Source: JACOXT01 sp964372855 (lineage in GTDB: Bacteria; Patescibacteriota; Microgenomatia; Levybacterales; UBA12049). From it: a stretch of 5,791 nt of DNA. The DNA lies in NCBI GenBank assembly GCA_964372855.1, contig CAYJRY010000061.1, positions 1-5,791 of the forward strand, in the 5' to 3' direction. Below, piece by piece: positions 1 to 5,791 of this stretch (position 1 is the first letter of the stretch; the number at the start of each line of letters is the position of its first letter). The position numbers and the translations under genes are program-made. Below the pieces are notes generated by a model. That model was not told where the DNA came from and did no database searches. It worked only from the letters and a program-made list of their open reading frames with translations.

Positions 1-2
1 TT

Positions 3-1403
3 TTAGAATCAGCAAATATTACACAACTTGGTAATACTCTCTATGGAATGTTGTTTTATATTCCTGGTTTTTCTATGTTTCGTAATTTTTACGGTTGGTT
101 TATCTACGTGCAAGGTTTTTTTTATACACTACTTTTAGGATATGCATTTTTCTTAATCTTTTCAAAGTTAAAAAAAAGAATTGTGTATATTTCTTCAATT
201 GTAATCGCGGTAATATTTGTTTTTAATAGCTGGTATTTCATAAGTGGACATATTCTTAGGGAGCCACATAGAGGGACAAACAATGTGAGTACGATTATAC
301 AAATGGATCCTAAATATGAAGAGTTATTATCTTTTTTGCGTGGTTTACCTGATGATGGCAGAATTTTTGACTTTCCTCTTACAGAATTTGGTTATCAAGT
401 AGTTCCTGGTATAAATAGGGGTGCATATATTGGTCCTTCTCCTATATCTTATCTTAATTACCGGAGAGATTTCTCGGGGACTCCAATCATTGAACCATTT
501 TCAGCTACATTTCTTAAGCTCATTAAAGAAAACAAAATAGAAGGCATTAAAAGACTATTTGGATTGTTACAAGTAAAGTATATATTGTACAATTCAGACC
601 CTAGAGCTTATAAAGAGTATTTTCCGCAAGTTCCCAATACCGTACTTCTTAAAGTGTTACCAGATTCAGTTTCTCTCTCAGATTTTGTTAATAAGATAAG
701 AGGAGAAGAAATTGTAAATATTGGAACCTATCAAATCTATTATGCTGATAAAAATTATTACTTACCTCATTTTTATGTTCCATCTTCTATTTTTCCATAT
801 GATGGGAAAAAAGCTGATTACATAGGTCAAAATACGTTGTTTTTTGTTGATACCAAGCATACTGATCCAAGAATAGGATATATTGATTCACAACTGTGCA
901 CAAAAATGTTATCTTTATGTAAAGAAGGAGAGATAATACATCAAAGCAATATCCCAACAATTATTTATCAGAAAATCAATCCAACAAAATATAAAGTTAA
1001 AGTTTCCAATGCTAAAGGCCCTTTTTTCCTTATATTCTCAGACAAATTTCATACGAGTTGGAAAGCGTACATAACTAAATCTGAAACAAAAAAGCCAAAA
1101 ATATTGGAGAGTTATTTTGGGGGAGCGATAGAGGAGGCATATCACAAAAATATTTTTTTCAATAACAATACATTTGAAACGCTTAAGTTGAAAAGTATAT
1201 CAGAAAAGCAACATTTTAGTATAAATGGCTATGCAAATGCTTGGTATATTACACCTTTTGATTCAAAAGGGGCAAAAAATTATGAAATAATTGTTGAAAT
1301 GACACAGCAGAGAATAGTTTATTACGGTTTAGGTGTTTCAATTCTTAGTGTTATGATTTTTATTTTGAATGGACTAATGATTGCAAGGGGAAACAAATCC
1401 TAG
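3..1403 (+). CDS. Large YfhO/AftD-like (GT-C type) multi-pass membrane protein, 5'-truncated by window edge
   Basis: The frame is open from base 3 to TAG at 1401-1403. An ATG at 48 exists, but the codons before it (L-E-S-A-N-I-T-Q) match ATANIT in the downstream paralog, so 48 is internal and the true start is off the window. By alignment with the paralog about 325 residues are missing, giving a full protein near 800 residues. Numbering from the Met at 48: IPGFSMFRNF at 5-14, TM segments near 19-38 and 44-64, then an extracytoplasmic domain. That domain has MDPKYEELL (86-94), GYQVVPGINRGAYIGPSPIS (115-134), KYILYNSDP (177-185), INPTKYKVKV (310-319) and NGYANAWYI (393-401). A final TM lies near 423-446 with a short basic tail. 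The KYILYN-type motif and topology resemble YfhO and AftD-like GT-C proteins. A role in transferring lipid-linked sugars to the envelope is inference; the N-terminal catalytic region is not visible. Its only two cysteines (C284, C291) lie outside the membrane. Confidence 0.85.
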   Translation, partial: LESANITQLGNTLYGMLFYIPGFSMFRNFYGWFIYVQGFFYTLLLGYAFFLIFSKLKKRIVYISSIVIAVIFVFNSWYFISGHILREPHRGTNNVSTIIQMDPKYEELLSFLRGLPDDGRIFDFPLTEFGYQVVPGINRGAYIGPSPISYLNYRRDFSGTPIIEPFSATFLKLIKENKIEGIKRLFGLLQVKYILYNSDPRAYKEYFPQVPNTVLLKVLPDSVSLSDFVNKIRGEEIVNIGTYQIYYADKNYYLPHFYVPSSIFPYDGKKADYIGQNTLFFVDTKHTDPRIGYIDSQLCTKMLSLCKEGEIIHQSNIPTIIYQKINPTKYKVKVSNAKGPFFLIFSDKFHTSWKAYITKSETKKPKILESYFGGAIEEAYHKNIFFNNNTFETLKLKSISEKQHFSINGYANAWYITPFDSKGAKNYEIIVEMTQQRIVYYGLGVSILSVMIFILNGLMIARGNKS

Positions 1404-1441
1404 CAGTTATAGTTTCTTCAGTGTACAATAATCACTCAATT
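1404..1441. other. Short intergenic gap, no recognised signal
   Basis: This is the only non-coding stretch in the window, and it shrinks to 17 nt if small gene A starts at the in-frame GTG at 1421. It has no hairpin followed by a T-run, so no intrinsic terminator is supported. It also has no convincing Shine-Dalgarno sequence before the ATG at 1442. The spacing is compatible with read-through transcription from the upstream large gene into small gene A. Confidence 0.5.
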
Positions 1442-1798
1442 ATGACTCGCAAACTTCAGCAACAAAATTTAAAATCAGGAGTAATGAAATTTTTAATCTT
1501 TGCACCAATAATTATTTTGTTTATTCTTTGGGATACCCTTCTTTTTCAAGAAAAGTCAGATTGGCGATATTTTGGGATTATAATCTTTTATATATTCCTT
1601 ATTATTCGCTTTAAATTTACTGCAAATACAACATTTTTTATTTGTTTGGTTCTATTTTTATTTATGTATGTTCATTATATCACATCTTCCCCTGAGAAAT
1701 TTAACTCTCAATTACCTCCTGCTCCTTTCGGAGAAAAGGTCGCTGAATGGCTTTATCTTTTTTTAGTAATTGGTATGATACAGAGATGGAGAGAATAA
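1442..1798 (+). CDS. Small multi-pass membrane protein A, unknown function, paralog of the next gene
   Basis: From ATG 1442 this encodes 118 residues. About four hydrophobic segments are visible, near 16-34, 41-57, 64-82 and 101-112, with the last followed by IQRWRE at the C-terminus. I do not recognise the family. Starts at GTG 1421 (125 residues) and ATG 1484 (104 residues) are also in frame. I prefer 1442 because MTRK then aligns end to end with MERI of paralog B, with only a one-residue offset as far as the shared cysteine (C68 here, C67 in B). No start has a well-spaced ribosome site; AGGAG at 1477-1481 is only 2 nt from the ATG at 1484. Compared with B, it carries about nine extra residues in a proline-rich loop (SQLPPAPFGEK) before the last TM. 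The position between two large membrane glycosyltransferase-like genes suggests an accessory membrane partner; this is inference. The stop overlaps the start of B by 13 nt. Confidence 0.78.
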   Translation: MTRKLQQQNLKSGVMKFLIFAPIIILFILWDTLLFQEKSDWRYFGIIIFYIFLIIRFKFTANTTFFICLVLFLFMYVHYITSSPEKFNSQLPPAPFGEKVAEWLYLFLVIGMIQRWRE

Positions 1799-1800
1799 AA
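1786..1800 (+). repeat. Direct repeat copy 1: 13-nt dual-coding stop/start overlap (A/B junction)
   Basis: The string ATGGAGAGAATAAAA matches the copy at 2100 in 14 of 15 bases. Read from 1786 it gives M-E-R-I-K, the start of B. Read from 1787 it gives W-R-E-stop, the end of A. The coding overlap itself is 1786-1798. It is the 5' boundary of a pair of repeats that exactly bracket gene B. Confidence 0.85.
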
Positions 1801-2112
1801 TTTAAAATTGTATCCTTCTTAAGAGCAAACAAAATAACTATTCTAGCTCTTTTTATTGCCTTTATAGTTGCTGAAACTATATCAAAAAGATTAAGCTCAG
1901 ACCTTGTAATTTTTAGTGCTTTACTGTGTTATGGAATTTTTATAAAAATGTTTCAGATTAGGAGTACATTTACTTTTTTGTTGTGCCTCTGCCTCTTAGT
2001 TTTAATGTATAATTTGTACGTTTTTTCAGGAATATCAATTTCAACAGAAAAAGCAGCAGTTTGGCTTATTTTATTTTTTGGAATAGGAGTTATTCAACAA
2101 TGGAGAGAGTAA
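1786..2112 (+). CDS. Small multi-pass membrane protein B, unknown function, paralog of A
   Basis: From ATG 1786 this encodes 108 residues with about four hydrophobic segments, near 17-31, 40-54, 61-77 and 88-101, and ends IQQWRE. It is a clear paralog of protein A. The C-terminal block EK-x-A-x-WL-x-LF-x-x-IG-x-IQ-x-WRE is nearly the same, and the third TM, with its conserved cysteine, aligns without gaps. A longer frame from ATG 1747 adds 13 residues (MALSFFSNWYDTE), but these lie wholly inside gene A in another frame and have no counterpart in A, so I reject that start. Translation probably couples to gene A through the 13-nt stop/start overlap, because no good Shine-Dalgarno lies upstream of 1786. 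The stop overlaps the start of the following large gene in the same way. No function is recognisable. A scaffold or accessory role for the neighbouring large enzyme is inference from conserved linkage only. Confidence 0.8.
   Translation: MERIKFKIVSFLRANKITILALFIAFIVAETISKRLSSDLVIFSALLCYGIFIKMFQIRSTFTFLLCLCLLVLMYNLYVFSGISISTEKAAVWLILFFGIGVIQQWRE
2085..2089 (+). promoter_or_regulatory. Candidate ribosome binding site for ATG 2100
   Basis: AGGAG lies 10 nt upstream of the ATG at 2100, inside the 3' end of small gene B. The spacing is slightly long but usable. It favours the 2100 start, although the same bases also encode the conserved I-G-V of protein B, so the match may be due to coding constraint. 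Confidence 0.35.
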
Positions 2113-2114
2113 AA
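2100..2114 (+). repeat. Direct repeat copy 2: 13-nt dual-coding stop/start overlap (B/large gene junction)
   Basis: The string ATGGAGAGAGTAAAA differs from copy 1 by one A-to-G change. That change is silent in the upstream frame (GAA versus GAG, both Glu) and conservative in the downstream frame (ATA Ile versus GTA Val). From 2101 it reads W-R-E-stop, the end of B. From 2100 it reads M-E-R-V-K, the start of the large gene. The two copies are 314 nt apart. Confidence 0.85.
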
Positions 2115-5100
2115 ATGTTACAACACAAGATACCTGTATTGTTAGTTGCAATTATCCTTTTTATAATTCCCTTTTTTTGGTTTAAACCTGGAGAGATGGA
2201 TTTGGGAGGTGACTCTAGTAGACTATATTTTTATGACCCTGTATCGTATTTTTATACTAGCACACTGTATACCATATCATCTTCAAGCGTTGGGGGTCCA
2301 ACTCTTAATTATGCTAATATTCCGTTTATTTTATTAATTATTATCCTAAAGTATATTTTAACTTCGCCAACAATTCTTATTGCAGGATTTTACGGCATTA
2401 GCTTAAGTTTGGGATTTATTTTTTGCTATCTAATAATAAATGAATTAACAGAATCAAGAAATAATTTTTATGCTGCAGTTATAGGTGGTTTACTATACGC
2501 ATTCTTTCCTGCACTTATTGATACATGGAGGCATACACTTTTAACTTTTAATCAAGTTTTTCTCAATCCTCTTATATTTTATCTATTACTTATGTATTTC
2601 AAAACATCTAAGATTATTATATTGTTTGTTGTTGTTATAATTACTTTTGTTTTCTCTACAAATTTCAGCTTTTTTGGGGCTCCGGGCTTATTTGCATTTT
2701 ACCCATTTAGCATATTATTTCTTGTTCTATATACAAAGAGAATTCTTAAAAAACCGATAATTATAAATCATATCTTATTAAGTTTGTTTCTTTTCTTAGG
2801 AATACAGGCATTTCAATTAATACCCTTAATACATAGCGTATTCTCATCTGGAAATAACGCCAATGCAACTATATTTTCTGATGAAGGAAAATATGATCGT
2901 GGATTAAGCTATTTTTCGTCCATAGCTCCTAGTATTAAAGCTAGTATTAATTTATTGACTTTGCCGCAAACTAGTACTTTAGAATATTTTTCAAATATCT
3001 TTGTTGTTTTTCCTTTTATAATCATTATTGCCCTTTTTTTTAATAAATGGAAATCATTTATTTCGTCTAATAGACAAAGGACAATTATACTTACAGCATT
3101 TTTCTTTCTTATAGTCTTATTTTTTGCTACAGCAAATATTACAGATACATGGTTATCTATATATAAGTGGCTTTTCAATATTCCCGGATTTTCAATGTTT
3201 AGGAATTTTTTTGGCCAGTGGGTATACGCACACATGTTTTTCTATTCTATTCTTTTTGGTCAGGCACTTTTTATAGTGCTACATACGTTGTATCACTCTA
3301 AAATTCGACTGAAAAAGTTACTATCATTTTTACTCATAAGTGCGCTTATTCTTATTCTGGTTATTAATGCTGTACCACTTATAAAGGGAGATATTGTTAG
3401 ACAGCCTATTTGGCAATCAAATAAAGTATATTGGGTTATGAAGATGGATCCAGACTATGAACAAGCCCTTTTCTTTATACGTTCTCTTCCTGTTGAAGGA
3501 CGAGTTTTGACTTTACCCATTACAGACTATGGTTATCAAATTATTGCTGGTAAAAATGGTGGAGCTTATTTGGGACCTTCAACAATTTCTTATCTTGGAG
3601 GCAAAAAGGATTTTTCCGGGTTAAATGAGTTGCTTGGATATGAAGATGTAATACCTAATTTAATAAAAAGCAGAGATCCAGAAACATTTAAAAAAATATT
3701 AGGAATAATGAATATAAAATATGTATTTTACAATGCAGATCCTATCGTGTACGATCGGTTCCCCAGTTTTCCTTATAGGCATGTTAATTGGTTGCCAAAA
3801 GACCAGCAAGATTATAAAGAATTTGTTGATAGTCTTAACCTTCGTGAGATAAAAAATATTAATAACAAATTTTTTGTTTACGAAATATCAAACGATTATT
3901 TTTTGCCGCAAATAAGTGTTGCAAAAAGATCTGTCACCTTCAATCGGTCGATTGCAGAGATTGAGTCGCCACTTTCTCTAAGTACAAAGGATAACAGAGT
4001 TGCCATAAATACTACTGAAGGAAATCAAAGAAATAATGCGTCTGTATCAACTATTAAGTTTGATGAGATTCTTACAGATCTTCGGGTATCCAGTCCGTTT
4101 TGGAATGTAATTAGAAGTACAGATATATCTGACTATGGTTTTCCATATGTCTCATGGGGAATGAATTCGTGGATTTATCCTATTATACTGCTGCGCGAAA
4201 ACCAAGAATTAGCAAGCTACAAAAAATGGAACCAATTACAAATTGACAGAAGAATATTTTTTGCTGAAAAACGCATAGCGGAGCTGAAGAGGTGGGGTAG
4301 AGAAACTTTGATACTTGGAACAGTAAATAGTATCAAAGAGTTTGATAACTCATGGATAGAACCAAACATATTGAGTGCAATGTTTTTTAAAAAATATAAC
4401 TACTGGGAGGTAAGTTTGCTACGTTATAGTAGAGCCATGAATGAGCTTATCGATAAAATCGAGAAAGAGAGTATTTACAACAATTCAACTGCTTCAAATA
4501 AGGATAGGATACGAAAGGCAATCGAATCGGACGCTGAGATAATTTACAGAGCAATTCAAGATAATGATAGAATGACAAATGCTCAAAAAAACTATATTGC
4601 TAATTTAACCACAGATATGTTGGATTCTCTCACAGATAGAATTCAGTTTACTGTTCCATCATTCGAAAAAATAACCTATAACTTAGGGAAATTAGAGGTG
4701 GGAAGATATACAGCTAATATTGATAGAAAATTTATGCTTGATAACGATCAATCAAAAGTAAAAGTTAGTTTTAATGACGATGTATTTTCTATCAATAATT
4801 TAGATCAAGACGCTAATTGGTTTAAGCTTCAAAATATCCAAATAAAAGAAAATAAGAAAAATAGTCTCTCTCTTTTGCTACCGGAACCACTGAATCTTTT
4901 TTTAAATACTACATGGGATTCAGTTGAAAAAGGCAATTTTGGAACAAACTCTGTTAGTTTAACAATATCAAATATTGCTTGGGAAAAAAATGGACTACTT
5001 AGAGAAATAGAGAATTGGCACGAAAAGTCGTCTTATTTACTTTCATTCGATTATACTACTTATGGCAATTTTTTTAAGTTGTCTCTTTTTGATAAAACTG

Positions 5101-5791
5101 AAGGAGAAAATGGGAAAACAACTAATCTTGTAAGGAGTATCTTAAGATCAGATAAATGGAAAAAATATACCGCTCTTATTGCCTCAAGTGATGACGCGAC
5201 AAAGGCATATATACAAATGCAAAAGATAACAAACAATGATTTGCTTAATTCTCTCGATGAAGGTACAAACAAAATTACAAGAATTGATATTAAAAATCTA
5301 TCAATAGTTAAAATTCCAGATCCCAAAATAATTTTGAGGAAAGTAAACAATGATTATACAATTCAACCCTCAATTACCTTTACAAGAATAAACCCTACAA
5401 AATATGAAGTAAAAGTTAAAAATGCAATTTCTCCTTATACATTGGTTTTAATTAATCAATTTGATAAAAAATGGATATTGGTTAATCCAGAGCAAGACAC
5501 ACCAAGTATCAAAGCTTTTTTCTCAAGATTATTAGGAAATATAATAAAAACAGGGGTAAGTTTTTTGGGCATAGATAACTATAATAAGAATGCTGTTCTT
5601 GCTTATTATGCTGGTGATATACAGGAAGTTGTAGGAAAAGATATATTTATTAACAAAAAAACATTTGAGACGTGGGGAAAAGATGAAGTTGGGCAATATA
5701 AACATTTTCCGGTAAACGGATATGCGAATGCTTGGTATATAGAGCCTTCTGATATGAGGAATAGAACTGACTATAGACTTATTATCGAGAT
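2100..5791 (+). CDS. Large YfhO/AftD-like (GT-C type) membrane protein with extra carbohydrate-binding-like insert, 3' end cut by window
   Basis: The frame is open from ATG 2100 to the right edge (1230 full codons); by comparison with the upstream paralog only about 35 residues, including a last TM, are missing. ATG 2115 is an alternative start. TM1 spans about 11-28 and is followed by an external loop with acidic residues D34, D38 and D46 (FKPGEMDLGGDSSRLYFYDP). GT-C enzymes usually place their catalytic Asp in this first loop, so D34 or D38 is a candidate. About eleven further hydrophobic segments run to about 427. The external domain has MDPDYEQ (449-455), DYGYQIIAGKNGGAYLGPS (476-494), KYVFYNADP (580-588), INPTKYEVKV (1097-1106) and NGYANAWYI (1206-1214). 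Compared with the upstream paralog it has about 420-440 additional residues near 645-1085. It contains a single cysteine (C109). The likely role is transfer of sugar from a polyprenyl-phosphate donor to an envelope glycan outside the membrane; the function is inferred from topology and family resemblance. Confidence 0.85.
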   Translation, partial: MERVKMLQHKIPVLLVAIILFIIPFFWFKPGEMDLGGDSSRLYFYDPVSYFYTSTLYTISSSSVGGPTLNYANIPFILLIIILKYILTSPTILIAGFYGISLSLGFIFCYLIINELTESRNNFYAAVIGGLLYAFFPALIDTWRHTLLTFNQVFLNPLIFYLLLMYFKTSKIIILFVVVIITFVFSTNFSFFGAPGLFAFYPFSILFLVLYTKRILKKPIIINHILLSLFLFLGIQAFQLIPLIHSVFSSGNNANATIFSDEGKYDRGLSYFSSIAPSIKASINLLTLPQTSTLEYFSNIFVVFPFIIIIALFFNKWKSFISSNRQRTIILTAFFFLIVLFFATANITDTWLSIYKWLFNIPGFSMFRNFFGQWVYAHMFFYSILFGQALFIVLHTLYHSKIRLKKLLSFLLISALILILVINAVPLIKGDIVRQPIWQSNKVYWVMKMDPDYEQALFFIRSLPVEGRVLTLPITDYGYQIIAGKNGGAYLGPSTISYLGGKKDFSGLNELLGYEDVIPNLIKSRDPETFKKILGIMNIKYVFYNADPIVYDRFPSFPYRHVNWLPKDQQDYKEFVDSLNLREIKNINNKFFVYEISNDYFLPQISVAKRSVTFNRSIAEIESPLSLSTKDNRVAINTTEGNQRNNASVSTIKFDEILTDLRVSSPFWNVIRSTDISDYGFPYVSWGMNSWIYPIILLRENQELASYKKWNQLQIDRRIFFAEKRIAELKRWGRETLILGTVNSIKEFDNSWIEPNILSAMFFKKYNYWEVSLLRYSRAMNELIDKIEKESIYNNSTASNKDRIRKAIESDAEIIYRAIQDNDRMTNAQKNYIANLTTDMLDSLTDRIQFTVPSFEKITYNLGKLEVGRYTANIDRKFMLDNDQSKVKVSFNDDVFSINNLDQDANWFKLQNIQIKENKKNSLSLLLPEPLNLFLNTTWDSVEKGNFGTNSVSLTISNIAWEKNGLLREIENWHEKSSYLLSFDYTTYGNFFKLSLFDKTEGENGKTTNLVRSILRSDKWKKYTALIASSDDATKAYIQMQKITNNDLLNSLDEGTNKITRIDIKNLSIVKIPDPKIILRKVNNDYTIQPSITFTRINPTKYEVKVKNAISPYTLVLINQFDKKWILVNPEQDTPSIKAFFSRLLGNIIKTGVSFLGIDNYNKNAVLAYYAGDIQEVVGKDIFINKKTFETWGKDEVGQYKHFPVNGYANAWYIEPSDMRNRTDYRLIIE
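2102..2107 (+). promoter_or_regulatory. Candidate ribosome binding site for the alternative ATG 2115
   Basis: GGAGAG ends 7 nt before the ATG at 2115, an ordinary Shine-Dalgarno spacing. If used, the large protein would start M-L-Q-H-K, five residues shorter and just past the stop of B instead of overlapping it. The purine run is also part of the duplicated overlap, so its ribosome-binding role is uncertain. Confidence 0.35.
4032..5354 (+). other. Paralog-specific extracytoplasmic insert inside the second large protein
   Basis: This covers about residues 645-1085 of the downstream large protein. The upstream paralog has only about 20 residues between the flanking shared blocks (before C284 to IPTIIYQKINPTKY). 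The first part (about 660-700) is aromatic-rich (SPFWNVI, SWGMNSWIYP). Residues about 700-860 are charged and probably helical (e.g. DRRIFFAEKRIAELKRW, then NELIDKIEKES). Residues about 861-940 look beta-rich, with a GRYTANID-type strand. The rest is described as a separate module. Boundaries are approximate because the insert edges align weakly. Confidence 0.6.
4950..5333 (+). other. Possible carbohydrate-binding-like beta-sandwich module
   Basis: Residues about 951-1078 of the downstream large protein alternate short hydrophobic strands with polar turns: SVSLTISNIAW, SSYLLSFDYTTYG, FFKLSLFD, SDKWKKYTALIAS, TKAYIQMQ and ITRIDIKNLSIVKI. The order (Y-x-L-S-F-D-Y strand, polar loop, W-K-x-Y-T-A strand, A-Y-I-Q strand, then I-D-x-x-x-L/I-x-I) resembles CBM4_9/galactose-binding-like jelly rolls. 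Mycobacterial AftD is a known GT-C enzyme with carbohydrate-binding modules, which makes this reading plausible. No sugar-binding residues can be assigned from sequence alone. Confidence 0.45.

Noticed and set aside
48..50. ATG 48 as the start of the first large gene
   Set aside because: The open frame continues upstream to the window edge, and those codons match the paralog, so the gene is truncated by the window and does not start here.
1381..1413. Possible promoter TTGCAA ... TATAGT before small gene A
   Set aside because: The spacing is about 21 nt, too long for a sigma-70-type promoter, and such hexamers are common by chance in A+T-rich DNA.
1747..1785. Longer N-terminus for small gene B from ATG 1747
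   Set aside because: The 13 extra residues are a frame-shifted reading of the conserved C-terminus of A (EWLYLFLVIG) and have no counterpart in A. ATG 1786 aligns with paralog A and repeats the downstream junction.
2909..3235. Minus-strand open frame of 108 codons
   Set aside because: It lies wholly inside the second large gene, in a TM-coding region whose + frame matches the paralog (ATANIT, IPGFSMFRNF). It is a shadow with no independent support.
5060..5350. Minus-strand open frame of 96 codons
   Set aside because: It lies opposite the insert of the second large gene. The + frame continues unbroken to the conserved INPTKY and NGYANAWYI blocks, so the reverse frame is a by-product of A+T-rich sequence.
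1..5791. Alternative genetic code (UGA as Gly, as in Gracilibacteria/SR1)
   Set aside because: No in-frame TGA occurs in any of the four coding frames, including more than 1200 codons of the second large gene, so nothing in the window calls for recoding.

Overview
The window is strongly A+T-rich (roughly 30% G+C by eye, not counted) and is almost entirely protein-coding, all on the + strand. No RNA genes, insertion sequences, CRISPR arrays or terminators are visible. The standard code fits, because the long frames close on TAG or TAA and have no internal TGA. The low G+C, tight packing, overlapping genes, weak Shine-Dalgarno signals and very large YfhO/AftD-like membrane proteins suggest an uncultivated small-genome bacterium, most plausibly Patescibacteria/CPR (Microgenomates-like). 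That placement is inference; there is no taxonomic marker gene here.

Layout: (1) positions 3-1403 hold the C-terminal part of a large multi-pass membrane protein cut by the left edge. (2) A 38-nt gap with no clear signal follows. (3) Two small paralogous multi-pass membrane proteins of unknown function come next, A (1442-1798) and B (1786-2112). (4) A second, longer paralog of the first large protein runs from 2100 past the right edge, with 1230 codons visible. The A/B and B/large-gene junctions use the same 13-nt stop/start overlap, in which one DNA string encodes W-R-E-stop in one frame and M-E-R-I/V in the other.

The two large proteins share a TM block, an extracytoplasmic domain with motifs such as IPGFSMFRNF, GYQ..G.N.GAY.GPS.ISYL and KY..YN.DP, and a C-terminal NGYANAWYI block. 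The downstream copy carries about 420-440 extra residues in the extracytoplasmic part: a helical section followed by beta-rich stretches that look like carbohydrate-binding-type sandwiches. By family resemblance these are probably GT-C-fold lipid-linked-sugar glycosyltransferases or related envelope polysaccharide/glycoprotein assembly proteins. The small proteins may be their membrane partners. The arrangement looks like an operon built by repeated tandem duplication of both a large and a small gene.
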